Shown piece after piece: positions 8,210 through 17,300 of a stretch of 64,000 nt of DNA (positions are counted from its first letter, which is position 1; every line of letters begins with the position of its first letter). The position numbers and the translations under genes were made by a program. Below the pieces are notes generated by a model. That model worked only from the letters and a program-made list of their open reading frames with translations. It made no database searches and was not told the DNA's origin. Origin of the DNA: CAWGUU01 sp963825765 (lineage in GTDB: Bacteria; Actinomycetota; Acidimicrobiia; Acidimicrobiales; AC-14); NCBI GenBank assembly GCA_963825765.1, contig CAWGUU010000023.1, forward strand, positions 1 through 64,000. Reading direction: 5' to 3'.

Positions 8210-9760
8210 CTACCTTCCGGAAAGCTCCACCGGCTTGAAGCCGACCTGGAACGCCGTGATGTGCCCGCCCCCGATGATCCCGGTCGGCACGTCGATGGTC
8301 GTGACTTGTCCCGTGCCGGTATCGATCGCGTCGACCTTGCCGTCGCCACCGCGACTGACAAAGGCGTGCCGGCCGTCCGGTGTGATAGCGGTGAACCGAC
8401 GCTCGTAGGTGGGGAATGTCGGTGCCACCCCTGCCACCGGGCCCTTGGTCAGCTGGGCCAGCTCGACGGTACGGACGATCTGCAGGTAGGTCGGCGACGT
8501 TGGTCGCACGTCGATGATCCTCAGCTGGTCCTTCCCGCCGGCGGTCAGGGGGCGAATGACCGGCTCGGCTGCGAACGTGGTCGAGACGGGAAAGCCCCGG
8601 GAGGACGCCCCCGTGCCCACGGTGATCCGCCGGGCGGTCTTCGCCACCAGGTCGGTCACGTGGGCGTCGAGCCGGACGTCCTGCCAGTCGGTGGCGATGC
8701 CGGGAGTGAGGTCGACGTTGAGGGGGGTGAGGATGTGGGACCCGTCAAACATGGCGCGCACCCGATTCCCCTTGGAAAGCGTGAGTCCGTCAGCGTTCCA
8801 CGGCACCGTTGTCCGGTTGACCAACGTGGGGCAGATGATGCCGACACACGGGAAGGGGGGCACGCGCTCCGGGAACAGGCTGACTGGTGGCCGGCACAGA
8901 GCTGCGGGGGTGCACGAGACGTCGAAGATGTCCATGCCCAGGTTGTCGGGGTTGGGCACCTGAGCCTCACCGGCGCCGAGGTTGGGCGGCTGGGGTCCGG
9001 TGGTGATCCCGATCGTGCCCGTGCTGGGCGAGCTGAAGCCGCCATGACTGTTCGGTCCCACCCCGAAGGTGCCCGTCGGGGTCGAGTTGCCGGCGAGCAG
9101 GGCAGCCACGTTGTAGGCCCGGACTACGCCACCTCCGACCCCCGCGAACACGGTCAGGGGGTTGGCGCCGAAGAACGGCGTGAGGTCCTCGGCGGCGCCG
9201 GCCATCGGAATCTCCACCTGGGTGTTCTTGAATGTCTTGAGGTCGATGAGGTTCAGCACCTCGAGCCCCGGACCTGCACCGTTGGAAGCCACCGCGTAGT
9301 AGCGGAAGCCGGCGTCGACGGAGGACCATGGGGCCTCGTCGCCCAGCCGGGAGGTGACGCTGTTCACGACGCTGGGCGCGCCCGCGGCGTTGAGCTTGAT
9401 GGCGAGGGTCTTCTGGGCCGACTCGTCGTTGACGATGATGCGGCCGTCGGGCAGCACGATCACCCCGGCGTGAGCCGGGTTGTTGGCGGCGGGGTCGGCG
9501 CCGGCGGGAGCGCCGGTGCGGGCGCCGAGTTTCACGCCGGTGACCTGGCCAGTCGGCGTCATCCCCGGCACCTTGTAGAAGTACACGGTGCTAGCGGCGC
9601 CGTCGGAGACCATCAGATAGGAGTCGCCGGTGGCCGCGGCCGCTGGGGCCACCGGGACGATAGCCCCCAGCGCCACCGCGAACATCGCCAGGATGATGAA
9701 GCGAAGACGCCGGAAGCTGCCGTCGTTCGGGCGCGTCGAGTACCCCCTGCATCGTCGCAT
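8210..9760 (-). CDS. Secreted protein, probable beta-propeller
   Basis: 516 aa from ATG 9760, with an AGGGGAG ribosome site. A Sec signal is clear: Arg-rich RRLRF, hydrophobic IILAMFAVALGAIVPVAP and the cleavage region AAAATGD. The mature part carries repeated blade-like segments such as HAGVIVLPDGRIIVND, AITPDGRHAFVSRGGDG and KVDAIDTGTGQVTTIDVPTG, typical of NHL/YVTN-type propellers. Four Cys lie in one loop (SCTPAALCRPP, FPCVGIICP). The substrate is unknown. It is 48 bases upstream of the likely tyrosinase unit on the same strand and could be cotranscribed with it. Confidence 0.8.
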   Translation of the reverse strand: MRRCRGYSTRPNDGSFRRLRFIILAMFAVALGAIVPVAPAAAATGDSYLMVSDGAASTVYFYKVPGMTPTGQVTGVKLGARTGAPAGADPAANNPAHAGVIVLPDGRIIVNDESAQKTLAIKLNAAGAPSVVNSVTSRLGDEAPWSSVDAGFRYYAVASNGAGPGLEVLNLIDLKTFKNTQVEIPMAGAAEDLTPFFGANPLTVFAGVGGGVVRAYNVAALLAGNSTPTGTFGVGPNSHGGFSSPSTGTIGITTGPQPPNLGAGEAQVPNPDNLGMDIFDVSCTPAALCRPPVSLFPERVPPFPCVGIICPTLVNRTTVPWNADGLTLSKGNRVRAMFDGSHILTPLNVDLTPGIATDWQDVRLDAHVTDLVAKTARRITVGTGASSRGFPVSTTFAAEPVIRPLTAGGKDQLRIIDVRPTSPTYLQIVRTVELAQLTKGPVAGVAPTFPTYERRFTAITPDGRHAFVSRGGDGKVDAIDTGTGQVTTIDVPTGIIGGGHITAFQVGFKPVELSGR

Positions 9761-9961
9761 CTGCTTCGTCTCCCCTCGTGGGCAGTGCCGTCTGCTGAGC
9801 TGGTCGGCCCTGCATGCCGTTGTGACCGTCGGCATCAAATCACAATCACAATCAGGATGCAACAGAGAGAGCCCTGCGATAGCGGGAGGGACGGAGAGGT
9901 TCCTGGCCTCGAGCGGGTAATACGTGCACCTCGTCGCTGGAGGCTCCGTAGGGTAGCGGCC

Positions 9962-10597
9962 ATGAGTGAGAATCGGTGGCCTCTCGAGGAGCACGTCCAG
10001 TGGTACCTGACCAGGGCGGACTCCATCCCGCATCGAACCGAGGGTGAGGCGGAGCTGCTGGCTCACCTCCCGTCGTCGCTGGCGCGGGTCCTCGATGTCG
10101 GCTGCGGCGACGGCCGGCTGATGGCCTTGGTGCGCGCCGCGTTCCCCGGAGCGTGGGGAACCGCCGTCGACTTCTCCCCCGCCATGCTGGCGGCCGCCAA
10201 CGAGCGGTTCGACGGTGACACCGACGTGGACGTCGTCGACCACGACCTCGACGACCCCCTGCCCGAGCTTGGACGGTTCGAGGCGATCGTCTCCAGCTTC
10301 GCCATCCACCACGTCGACGACCAGCGAAAGCGGGCGCTCTACCAGGAGGTGTTCGACCGGCTGCTGCCCGGAGCGCCGTTCCTCAACCTCGAGCACGTCG
10401 CGTCGCCGACCCTGCGGTTGCACGAACGGTTTCTGGCCGAGCTCGGCATGGCCCTGGCCGACGACGACCCGTCCAACCTGCTGGCACCCGTCGAGGCGCA
10501 GCTCGAATGGCTGCGGGCGATCGGCTTCGAGGACGTCGACTGCCATTGGAAGTGGCGGGAGATGGCCCTGCTGGGCGGGGTCCGGCCGGCGGCGTGA
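9962..10597 (+). CDS. Class I SAM-dependent methyltransferase
   Basis: 211 aa. Motif I is RVLDVGCGDGRLMALV, followed by the acidic strand end GTAVDFSPAMLAAA, DHDLDDPLPEL, and FEAIVSSFAIHHVDDQ as the post-motif region. This is the small-molecule methyltransferase fold (UbiE/Tam-like). The acceptor cannot be deduced. It reads divergently from the secreted propeller gene across about 200 bp and overlaps the next methyltransferase by GTGA. Confidence 0.87.
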   Translation: MSENRWPLEEHVQWYLTRADSIPHRTEGEAELLAHLPSSLARVLDVGCGDGRLMALVRAAFPGAWGTAVDFSPAMLAAANERFDGDTDVDVVDHDLDDPLPELGRFEAIVSSFAIHHVDDQRKRALYQEVFDRLLPGAPFLNLEHVASPTLRLHERFLAELGMALADDDPSNLLAPVEAQLEWLRAIGFEDVDCHWKWREMALLGGVRPAA

Positions 10598-11268
10598 GCC
10601 CTCGGGACCTCTCACTGGTCAGGCGGCTGGCCGACGAGGCCATCGGCGCCGGCGATCCGCTCGGGTGGTTCGAGCCGCTCTACCTGGCCGCGGCGCGGGG
10701 CGAGGCGGTCATTCCATGGGCAGACCGCGGGCCCAATCCCAGCCTTCTGCGATGGACCGCCGATCACGGTGTCGTCGGCGACGGGCGACGGGCGCTCGTC
10801 GTCGGATGTGGTGGCGGTGACGACGCCGAGGCCCTGGCCGCGCTCGGATTCTCCGTCGTCGCCTTCGACCTGTCCGCCGCCGCCATCCGTCTGTGCCAGT
10901 CGAGGTTCCCGGATACTCACGTCGACTATGCCGTCGCCGACCTCCTGGCTCCGCCCGGGGAATGGACGGAGTCGTTCGATTTCGTGTTCGAGGCCAATAC
11001 CATCCAGGCCCTTCCCGTCGGACGGCTGCGGACCGGGGCGATCGCGGCCCTCGCCACGTTCGTCGCCCCCGGCGGCGAGCTCCTGGTGGTGGCTCGCGGC
11101 CGGGACGAGGACGAACCGCTGGACCAGGTGCCCTGGCCGCTGACCCGGGCCGAGGTCGACGCCTGCGGCGGCGACGCCCTCGAACCGGCGGCGTTCGAGG
11201 ATTTCCTCGATGACGAAGACCCACCCGTGCGGCGTTTCCTGGCGGTGTTCCGTCGGTCCTCGTCGTAG
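10594..11268 (+). CDS. SAM-dependent methyltransferase, thiopurine-methyltransferase-like
   Basis: 224 aa from a GTG that overlaps the previous stop. The layout resembles the TPMT-like branch: an N-terminal PLGWFEPLYLAAARGEAVIPWAD, motif I RALVVGCGGGDDAEAL, VVAFDLSAAAIRLCQSRFPD, FDFVFEANTIQALPVG and GGELLVVARGRDEDEP. TPMT-like bacterial enzymes often methylate thiol, selenium or tellurium compounds, but the substrate here is unknown. The tight coupling to the preceding methyltransferase suggests a shared pathway. Confidence 0.85.
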   Translation: MSPRDLSLVRRLADEAIGAGDPLGWFEPLYLAAARGEAVIPWADRGPNPSLLRWTADHGVVGDGRRALVVGCGGGDDAEALAALGFSVVAFDLSAAAIRLCQSRFPDTHVDYAVADLLAPPGEWTESFDFVFEANTIQALPVGRLRTGAIAALATFVAPGGELLVVARGRDEDEPLDQVPWPLTRAEVDACGGDALEPAAFEDFLDDEDPPVRRFLAVFRRSSS

Positions 11269-11326
11269 TTCCGGGGTGCCGTGACACATCCATCATCTGC
11301 ACCTTGACGACCAGGCCCCAACGTCC

Positions 11327-12136
11327 GTGCCCGTGGATAGCCTGCTCTGGATGAGCGAGCGGCCCTTCGAGTGGATCTGTGAGATCGAGCCGCCGACCAG
11401 GCCCGACCTGATGCACGTCCGGCACCAGATCGGCGTGCTCAGCAAGGTGGCCTCCGCGTACCTCATCCCCGACAACCACGTGGGCCGGGCCACCGTGTCG
11501 AGTATCGCCGTCGCCCACGAGGTCGATCGCATGGGGGGGCGTGCCATCGCCTGTCTCAACGCCCGCGACCGGAACGCGCTCGGCTTCCGACGCGACCTCC
11601 TGACCGGAGCCGCCTATGGCGTCGACGAGTTCCTTTTCGTGTACGGGGACGAGCCGGTCGCGGGCGCCCGCACCGGGCAGCTCACGGTGCGGTCGATGAT
11701 CGAGCAGCTGCGGCGCTTCAGCGACGAGTACCAGGGCCACGCCGGCCGCTTCCGGGCGGGCGTCACGACCCGGCTGCGACCACTCCCGGCCTGGAAGCAG
11801 GAGGCGGACTTCCTGTTCGTCCAGGTGTCGTTCGACGTGGACGCGCTGCTCGCGTGGCGCGACACCGTCCCCTTCCACGGCGACGTCTACGCCGGCGTCA
11901 TGGTGCTGCCCAGCGCGTCGATGGCCCGCAAGCTCGTGGCCGCCATCCCGGAGATCGAGGTCCCCGCCAGCTGGCTGGGCGCCATCGAGAGCGACCGGGG
12001 CGCTGGCGTGGAGCTCGCATGCGAGCTGGCCCACCGCGTGGCCGAGAGCGGCGCCTTCACCGGCGTGCACCTCATCCCAGGCGTCCGGTACCGGGAGACC
12101 GCGGCGCGGCTGGAGGAGCTGGACCGGGCTCGCTGA
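11327..12136 (+). CDS. Methylenetetrahydrofolate-reductase-like (MetF-fold) protein
   Basis: 269 aa; a GTG at 11327 or the ATG at 11351 could start it, and neither has a strong ribosome site. The TIM-barrel features of MetF relatives are present: FEWICEIEPPT near the N-terminus, AIACLNARDRNALGFRRDLL, FLFVYGDEPVAGAR, FRAGVTTRLRP, KQEADFLFVQVSFD and the C-terminal GVHLIPGVRYRETAARL. It is shorter and more divergent than canonical MetF and may act in another C1 pathway. It converges on the Gfo/Idh gene. Confidence 0.72.
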   Translation: MPVDSLLWMSERPFEWICEIEPPTRPDLMHVRHQIGVLSKVASAYLIPDNHVGRATVSSIAVAHEVDRMGGRAIACLNARDRNALGFRRDLLTGAAYGVDEFLFVYGDEPVAGARTGQLTVRSMIEQLRRFSDEYQGHAGRFRAGVTTRLRPLPAWKQEADFLFVQVSFDVDALLAWRDTVPFHGDVYAGVMVLPSASMARKLVAAIPEIEVPASWLGAIESDRGAGVELACELAHRVAESGAFTGVHLIPGVRYRETAARLEELDRAR

Positions 12137-12334
12137 CCGGCCGTCGACCCCCCCCGACCTGGTTGCGGTCGGACGCACGCCCGACCCTAAACTAAGGGCT
12201 CGACCCGGCGGCTACGAATCCGTGGAGAGTGCTCATCGGTACCCCCGACTGCGGGTTCCGGGCAGAGATGATCTTGGCCGTACCCCCTCTGACGCCTCTT
12301 GGTGCCAGCTTCCTTGACGGAGGGCCAATTGGGG

Positions 12335-13408
12335 TCAGAGGGCGACGACCTCGCGGGTGGCGGCGCTGCGGCGGGCGGCCTCGATGACCTCCAGGGTGAG
12401 CAGCGCGTCCCCGGGCGCCACGGGGGCCGAGGCACCGCCGTCGACCGCGGCCACCATCGCCTCGTAGAACCGGCGATAGTCGCCGGGCACGGTCGGCACC
12501 GGTTCGACGTCGTCTCCCGCGCCGACGGCGCCCCATGTCACCGCCGGCGCCTCGCCCCATCCGGGCGCCCCGGGAACGTCGCCGGCGGCGAGGGCGGCCT
12601 CCTGTACGTCCATCCCAGCGACGACGTAGCCGGCGTTCGAGCCGAGGACGCGGAACCGGGGCCCCGGGCGCGACGCCACCGAGCTGGCCCACAGGTGCGA
12701 CGTGACCCCACCCCCGTGCTCCAACGCCACGAACGTGTCGTCGTCGACGTCGGCTCCCGGCCGCCGCCGGCCCAGCTCGGCGTACACCGACACGGGCGGT
12801 CCGAACAGGACGACGGCCTGGTCGATCAGGTGGCTGCCCAGGTCCATCAGCAGCCCGCCGCCCTCGGCCGGATCGCCCCGTTCCCGCCACGCCTCGGCCC
12901 GCCACGCCTCGGCCAGTCGCTCCGGACGCCAGCGCTCGAACCGGGACTCGAACCTCCAGACGTCGCCCAGCTCGCCGTCGTCGAGGAGCCGCCTGACGGT
13001 GAGGAAGTCGCCGTCCCAGCGACGGTTGTGGAAGACGCTCAGCACCAGTCCTCGGCGCTCGGCCTCGGCCACCACCCGCCGCCCGTCCTCGGCCGTGACC
13101 GCCAGCGGCTTGTCGACGACGACGTGCAGTCCGGCAGCCAGGGCGTCGAGCGCCGCCGGCGCGTGAGCCCGGTTGGGGGCGGCCACCACCACGAGCCGGA
13201 GACCGAGGTCGCCGGCGGCCGACCACAGGTCGGCGGTCGAGTCCACGAGCGCGGCGTGCGGGTGGGCGGCCGTCGCCCGCCGCCGGCGCTCGGGGTCGCG
13301 GGTGACGATGGCGGCCAGCTCCAGCCCGGCGACCGCCTCGATCAGTGGGGCGTGGAACACCTCGCCGGCCATGCCGTAGCCGACGAGCGCGACCCGAATC
13401 GGAGTCAG
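12335..13408 (-). CDS. Gfo/Idh/MocA family NAD(P)-dependent oxidoreductase
   Basis: About 357 aa. The Rossmann motif VALVGYGMAGEVFHAPLI opens it, followed by VVVAAPNRAHAPAALDALAAG and the hallmark HVVVDKPLAVT (catalytic Lys in DKP), then GGGLLMDLGSHLIDQAV with the family His. Members oxidise or reduce sugars and inositols. No ATG, GTG or TTG precedes the Rossmann motif in this frame; CTG at 13408, overlapping the permease stop as CTGA, is the best candidate. It ends the operon of the sugar importer, so its substrate is probably the imported sugar. Confidence 0.87.
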   Translation of the reverse strand: MTPIRVALVGYGMAGEVFHAPLIEAVAGLELAAIVTRDPERRRRATAAHPHAALVDSTADLWSAAGDLGLRLVVVAAPNRAHAPAALDALAAGLHVVVDKPLAVTAEDGRRVVAEAERRGLVLSVFHNRRWDGDFLTVRRLLDDGELGDVWRFESRFERWRPERLAEAWRAEAWRERGDPAEGGGLLMDLGSHLIDQAVVLFGPPVSVYAELGRRRPGADVDDDTFVALEHGGGVTSHLWASSVASRPGPRFRVLGSNAGYVVAGMDVQEAALAAGDVPGAPGWGEAPAVTWGAVGAGDDVEPVPTVPGDYRRFYEAMVAAVDGGASAPVAPGDALLTLEVIEAARRSAATREVVAL

Positions 13409-14733
13409 CGGGCGGTGGCTCCCCGCCGGGCGACGGCGTCGATCGTGACCGCCGCCAGCAGGACGATGGCGGTCACGACGTACTTCGACGCCGCGCTGTA
13501 GCCCTGGAGGCCCATGCCGTTGTCGATGGCGGCGATGACCAGGCCCCCGAGCACGCCGTGGACCGCCTTGCCCCGGCCGCCGAACAGGCTGGTGCCGCCG
13601 ATGACGGCGGCGGCGACGGCGTACAGGACCAGGGTGCCGCCGTCGAGCGAGGTCGAGACCGATCGAAGCCGCGACGCGTAGATGATGCCGGCGATCCCGG
13701 CGGTGAAGGAGGCCAGCGCGAAGCAGGCGGTGCGGATGAGGGCCAGGTTGACGCCCGCCCGTCGGGCCGCCTCGGCGTTCCCGCCGATGGCGTAGACGTA
13801 CCGTCCGAACCTGGTGCGGCCGAGGAGCATCGTCCACATGGCCAGCACGCCGAGCACGATGAGCACGACCCACGGCATGCCCCGGATCGGCACCAGCCGC
13901 CCCCGGTTGGTGTTGCAGACCAGGACGACGGCGACGCCGGCCACCAGGGCGCCGACGATCTTGAGAGCGGTGAGGCTCACCGGCGGGGCGACAAGGCCGC
14001 TGGACCGCCGCCGGCCCTCCCGCACCCAGGTGCTCAGCCCGAAGAGGCCGACGATCCCGAGCATGACGGCCCAGCTGGCCGCCGGGGTGAGGTTGCCGCT
14101 GGCCAGGTCGTTGATGACGTTGTCGTTGATGGACAGCGACCCGCCGGTGCCCAGGATCAGGAGGAGCACGCCCTGCCAGCCCAGGAGCCCGGCGAGGGTG
14201 ACCACGAACGACGGCAGGCCCAGCCTGGTGATGATCGTCCCCTGGAAGGCGCCGATGGCGGCGCAGGTCAGCAGGCCGGCGAGGATCGCCGCCCACCATG
14301 GCCACCCCACGGTGTTCTTCACCAGCTCGGCCATCACGGTGCCGCCGATGCCGCTCACGAACCCGATGGACAGGTCGATCTCGCCCAGGAGGAGGGCGAA
14401 GATCATGCCCATGGCGAGGAGCATGTAGGGCGCGCCCTGGACCAGGAGGTTCACCAGGTTGGGGGCGGTGAGGAAGTTGGAGTTCAGGGAGTGGAAGAGG
14501 ATCGAGATGAGGACGAGGCCGGCGATGACGGGCAGGACGCCGCTGTCGCCCGCCTTGATCCGCGCCCACCGGGCCCGGAGGTAGTCGCCCAGCGAGTCGG
14601 CGACAAGCTCGGGGGCGACGGCCAGGTCGGCCTCCACCGCGGCCGCGTCGGTGATCGACCCGGCGTCGCCCTCCGTCGGGCCCGGCGCCACCGCCTGCGG
14701 CTTCTCGACGTCGGGCTTCTCGATGTCCGTCAT
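13405..14733 (-). CDS. Sugar ABC transporter permease (XylH-like)
   Basis: 442 aa with a charged N-terminal tail and about ten membrane segments, for example VLPVIAGLVLISILFHSL, AAILAGLLTCAAIGAFQG and VVLIVLGVLAMWTMLL. The BPD_transp_2 signature LLLGEIDLSIGFVSGIGG and the coupling region RRAGVNLALIRTACFALASF are visible. Length and the enlarged middle match XylH rather than the 330-aa RbsC type. The ATG overlaps the ATPase stop by four bases. Confidence 0.9.
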   Translation of the reverse strand: MTDIEKPDVEKPQAVAPGPTEGDAGSITDAAAVEADLAVAPELVADSLGDYLRARWARIKAGDSGVLPVIAGLVLISILFHSLNSNFLTAPNLVNLLVQGAPYMLLAMGMIFALLLGEIDLSIGFVSGIGGTVMAELVKNTVGWPWWAAILAGLLTCAAIGAFQGTIITRLGLPSFVVTLAGLLGWQGVLLLILGTGGSLSINDNVINDLASGNLTPAASWAVMLGIVGLFGLSTWVREGRRRSSGLVAPPVSLTALKIVGALVAGVAVVLVCNTNRGRLVPIRGMPWVVLIVLGVLAMWTMLLGRTRFGRYVYAIGGNAEAARRAGVNLALIRTACFALASFTAGIAGIIYASRLRSVSTSLDGGTLVLYAVAAAVIGGTSLFGGRGKAVHGVLGGLVIAAIDNGMGLQGYSAASKYVVTAIVLLAAVTIDAVARRGATAR

Positions 14734-15503
14734 CCGGTACCGCGAGTCGACACGCCGCTGGTCATGAGGTCGACGACGATCTGGCGGTCGAGCTCGGCCG
14801 CCGGCCGGACGGCGACCATCTGGCCTAACCGGAGCACGGCCACCCGGTCGGCAACCTCGAACACGTCGCTCATGTTGTGCGACACGATCATCACCGCCAG
14901 CCCCCTGTCGGCCAGCCGCCGCACCAGGTCGAGCACCATGCGGGTCTGGGCCACTCCCAGCGCCGCCGTCGGCTCGTCCATGATGACCAGCTTGGAGTTC
15001 CAGAGGACGGCCTTGGCGATCGCCACCGACTGCCGCTGGCCACCGGACAGCGAGGCCACCGGCTGGCGGATCGACCGCACCGTCGTGACGGCCAGGCTGC
15101 TCAGCGTGGTCTGGGCGGCCGCCTCCATGTCGTCCTCGTTCAGGAGCCGGTGGCGCTGCTTCTCCCGGCCCAGGAACATGTTCTGGACGATGTCGAGGTT
15201 GTTGCACAGGGCCAGGTCCTGGTGCACGGTCTCGATCCCCAGCGCGGCGGAGTCACGGGGCGTGCGCAGCTGGACGGGCTTGCCGTCCCAGTGGATCTGC
15301 CCCGCGTCGGGCGTGTGGATCCCGGCGATGCACTTGATGAGCACCGACTTGCCGGCCCCGTTGTCCCCGACCAGGGCCGTGACCTGACCCGACGGCACGT
15401 CGAGGGTGACGTCGACCAGGGCCTGGACCGCGCCGAAGTGCTTCTGGAGGCCGTCGAGCCGGAGCAGGGGCGGCGCTGCCGCGCCCGCCCCACCTGTGCT
15501 CAT
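14730..15503 (-). CDS. Sugar ABC transporter ATP-binding protein, single-domain
   Basis: 257 aa with one nucleotide-binding domain: Walker A LVGDNGAGKSVLIKC, Q-loop ETVHQDLALC, signature LSGGQRQSVAIAKAV, Walker B LVIMDEPTAALG and the switch His in VMIVSHNMSDVF. Sugar importers of the Rbs/Xyl type often have a fused double ATPase, so a single domain here is the FrcA-like arrangement. It lies between the binding protein and the permease in one operon. Confidence 0.92.
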   Translation of the reverse strand: MSTGGAGAAAPPLLRLDGLQKHFGAVQALVDVTLDVPSGQVTALVGDNGAGKSVLIKCIAGIHTPDAGQIHWDGKPVQLRTPRDSAALGIETVHQDLALCNNLDIVQNMFLGREKQRHRLLNEDDMEAAAQTTLSSLAVTTVRSIRQPVASLSGGQRQSVAIAKAVLWNSKLVIMDEPTAALGVAQTRMVLDLVRRLADRGLAVMIVSHNMSDVFEVADRVAVLRLGQMVAVRPAAELDRQIVVDLMTSGVSTRGTG

Positions 15504-15539
15504 GGCGTCGGTGCTGATCTCAGGGGCCCGGGAGCCGGG

Positions 15540-16745
15540 TCAGCCGATCCCGGCGTCCTTGCAGGCAGTGGCCACCTCGGGAATGCACAGCTCCGTCACC
15601 GTCACCGCCCCGTCCTTCACGACGGTGGAGGCCATGTTGGCGCTGGTGACCCACACCGGCGTCAGGAGCACCGACTGGACGTCGGCGTTGGCGTCGGTGT
15701 CCCTCGTGGTCCCGTTGGCCAGGCCGGCGGGAAGCTCCTTGCCGGCCCGCAGGTAGATGGCGGCCGCGGCGGCGGCCTGGGCCTCGAGGTAGATGGGCTT
15801 GTAGACCGTGCCGCACTGGTAGCCCTTGAGGATGTTCTGCAGGCCTGGGGTGGAGGCGTCCTGGCCGGTGGTGGGGAACCTCTTGGCCGGGGTGTTCTGC
15901 TTCTGGAGCACGGCGATGACGGCGTTGGCGTTGTCGTCGTTGGGCGTGATCACCGCGTTGGTGTTGGGGTTGGCGGTGAGCTGCTGCTCGAAGGTGGTGG
16001 CGGCCACGGCGGGCAACCAGGTGCCGGCCGGCTCGCCGACCTTCACGTACGTCCCGGCGTCGAAGAGGGGCTTGAGCACGCCGTTGTAGCCCTGCGCGAA
16101 CAGACTGGCGTTGTTGTCGCTGGGGTCACCGTTCATGACCAGGACGTTGGGATTGGTCACGTTCCACTCCTTGATGCAGTCGACCTCACCCTGGCCGATC
16201 AGCTGGCCGACCTTGACGTTGTCGAAGCTCACGTAGAGCCGGCCCGGGCTTCCACCCTTGGTGAGCCGGTCGTAGTCGATGACTTTGACGCCCTTCTGCG
16301 CGGCGTTGGCCTCGATGGCGGCGCCGCTGCCCGAGTCGAGAGGGTCGACGATGAGGACAGAGGCGCCCTCGGTGATGGCCGCCTCGGCCTGGGTCTGCAT
16401 CGTGGCCGCGCTGCCCTGGGCGTTGTCGATCTTGAAGTCGTCGGAGGTGAGGCCGGCCGCCTCGAACGCCTTGGCCAGGTACGGCCGGTCGAAGGACTCG
16501 TACCGGGCCGACGTGGTCGTGTCCGGGAGGAGGACGGCGATCTTGCCCGTGCCCTGGGCGGCGAGCTCGTTCAGCTGCGACATGGCCGTGAAGTCGGCGG
16601 TGAACGACGACGCCGAGAGCTCCTGGCCCGTGCCTGTGCCGGGCGTCGGGTCCGTGGCTTTGTCGCCCGAGTCGCCACACGCAGCCAGCGTCAGGGCGGC
16701 TATCGAGACACCTACCAGAGCGACCCGCTTGAGTGAAGCCGTCAC
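15540..16745 (-). CDS. Sugar ABC transporter substrate-binding lipoprotein (XylF-like)
   Basis: About 401 aa. GTG 16745 follows a GGGGG ribosome site and gives a clean lipoprotein signal: SLKRVALVGVSIAALTLAAC with lipobox LAAC. The mature part is a type I periplasmic binding protein: KIAVLLPDTTTSARYESFDR, AAITEGASVLIVDPLDSGSG, VKVIDYDRLTKGG, VLVMNGDPSDNNAS and NAVITPNDDNANAV. These segments resemble xylose-binding XylF. It is first in the operon with the ATPase, permease and oxidoreductase. Confidence 0.9.
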   Translation of the reverse strand: MTASLKRVALVGVSIAALTLAACGDSGDKATDPTPGTGTGQELSASSFTADFTAMSQLNELAAQGTGKIAVLLPDTTTSARYESFDRPYLAKAFEAAGLTSDDFKIDNAQGSAATMQTQAEAAITEGASVLIVDPLDSGSGAAIEANAAQKGVKVIDYDRLTKGGSPGRLYVSFDNVKVGQLIGQGEVDCIKEWNVTNPNVLVMNGDPSDNNASLFAQGYNGVLKPLFDAGTYVKVGEPAGTWLPAVAATTFEQQLTANPNTNAVITPNDDNANAVIAVLQKQNTPAKRFPTTGQDASTPGLQNILKGYQCGTVYKPIYLEAQAAAAAAIYLRAGKELPAGLANGTTRDTDANADVQSVLLTPVWVTSANMASTVVKDGAVTVTELCIPEVATACKDAGIG

Positions 16746-16818
16746 ACCCAACCCCCTCTCGCGCCATCCGTGGTCGGACACGTACCCGTCATGATACGGA
16801 AACCACCGCGTTACAGGA

Positions 16819-16836
16819 GGAATCTCCGGAGATTCC
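16819..16836. promoter_or_regulatory. 18-bp perfect palindrome between divergent genes (candidate operator)
   Basis: GGAATCTCCGGAGATTCC is its own reverse complement across all 18 bases. It lies 74 bases upstream of the XylF-like start on the minus strand and 41 bases upstream of the DksA-like start on the plus strand, so one regulator could control both. No regulator gene adjoins it, and the binding factor is unknown. Confidence 0.5.
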
Positions 16837-16876
16837 CGATCGAGCCGTGCCTGACCGGACTGGGCGAGGAATGGGT

Positions 16877-17290
16877 ATGTCCTCGGCGATGGCCGACCGG
16901 ACGCTCTCCCCGTCGGACCGGGTCGAACTGCGGGTGATCGTCGACGCCGAGCGGCGGCGGACTACAGAACAGGTCGCCGCCCTCCAACTCGACCTCGACA
17001 CGATCATCGAGGGTTCCGCGGTCGCGCCTCCCGACGACGAGCACGACCCCGAGGGTGCGACCATCGGCTTCGAGCGGGCCCAGGTGGCCAGCCTCCTGGA
17101 GCGAGCCCGGCTCCGTCTCGTCGAGCTCGACCGGGCGCGGGAGCGGCTGGCCGACGGCACCTACGGAACCTGCCGGCACTGCGGCGAGCCCATCGAGCTG
17201 GAGCGGCTCCGCGCCCATCCGACGGCGCTGTCCTGCGTGAGCTGCGCCGACGCGCTCTCGCTCAGGCTGGGCCGCCGCACCCGGTCATGA
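16877..17290 (+). CDS. TraR/DksA-type zinc-finger protein
   Basis: 137 aa. A coiled-coil N-terminal half (DRVELRVIVDAERRRTTEQV, RAQVASLLERARLRLVELD) leads to a C4 zinc finger: GTCRHCGEPIELERL and LSCVSC. This is the DksA/TraR plan, and the family binds the secondary channel of RNA polymerase to modulate transcription. ATG 16877 is preferred over 16871 because the GAGGA is then six bases upstream. Confidence 0.85.
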   Translation: MSSAMADRTLSPSDRVELRVIVDAERRRTTEQVAALQLDLDTIIEGSAVAPPDDEHDPEGATIGFERAQVASLLERARLRLVELDRARERLADGTYGTCRHCGEPIELERLRAHPTALSCVSCADALSLRLGRRTRS

Positions 17291-17300
17291 GGGGGCCCGG

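Noticed and set aside
12137..12334. Gene between the MetF-like and Gfo/Idh genes
   Set aside because: Short frames in this convergent gap have no ribosome site or coherent composition.
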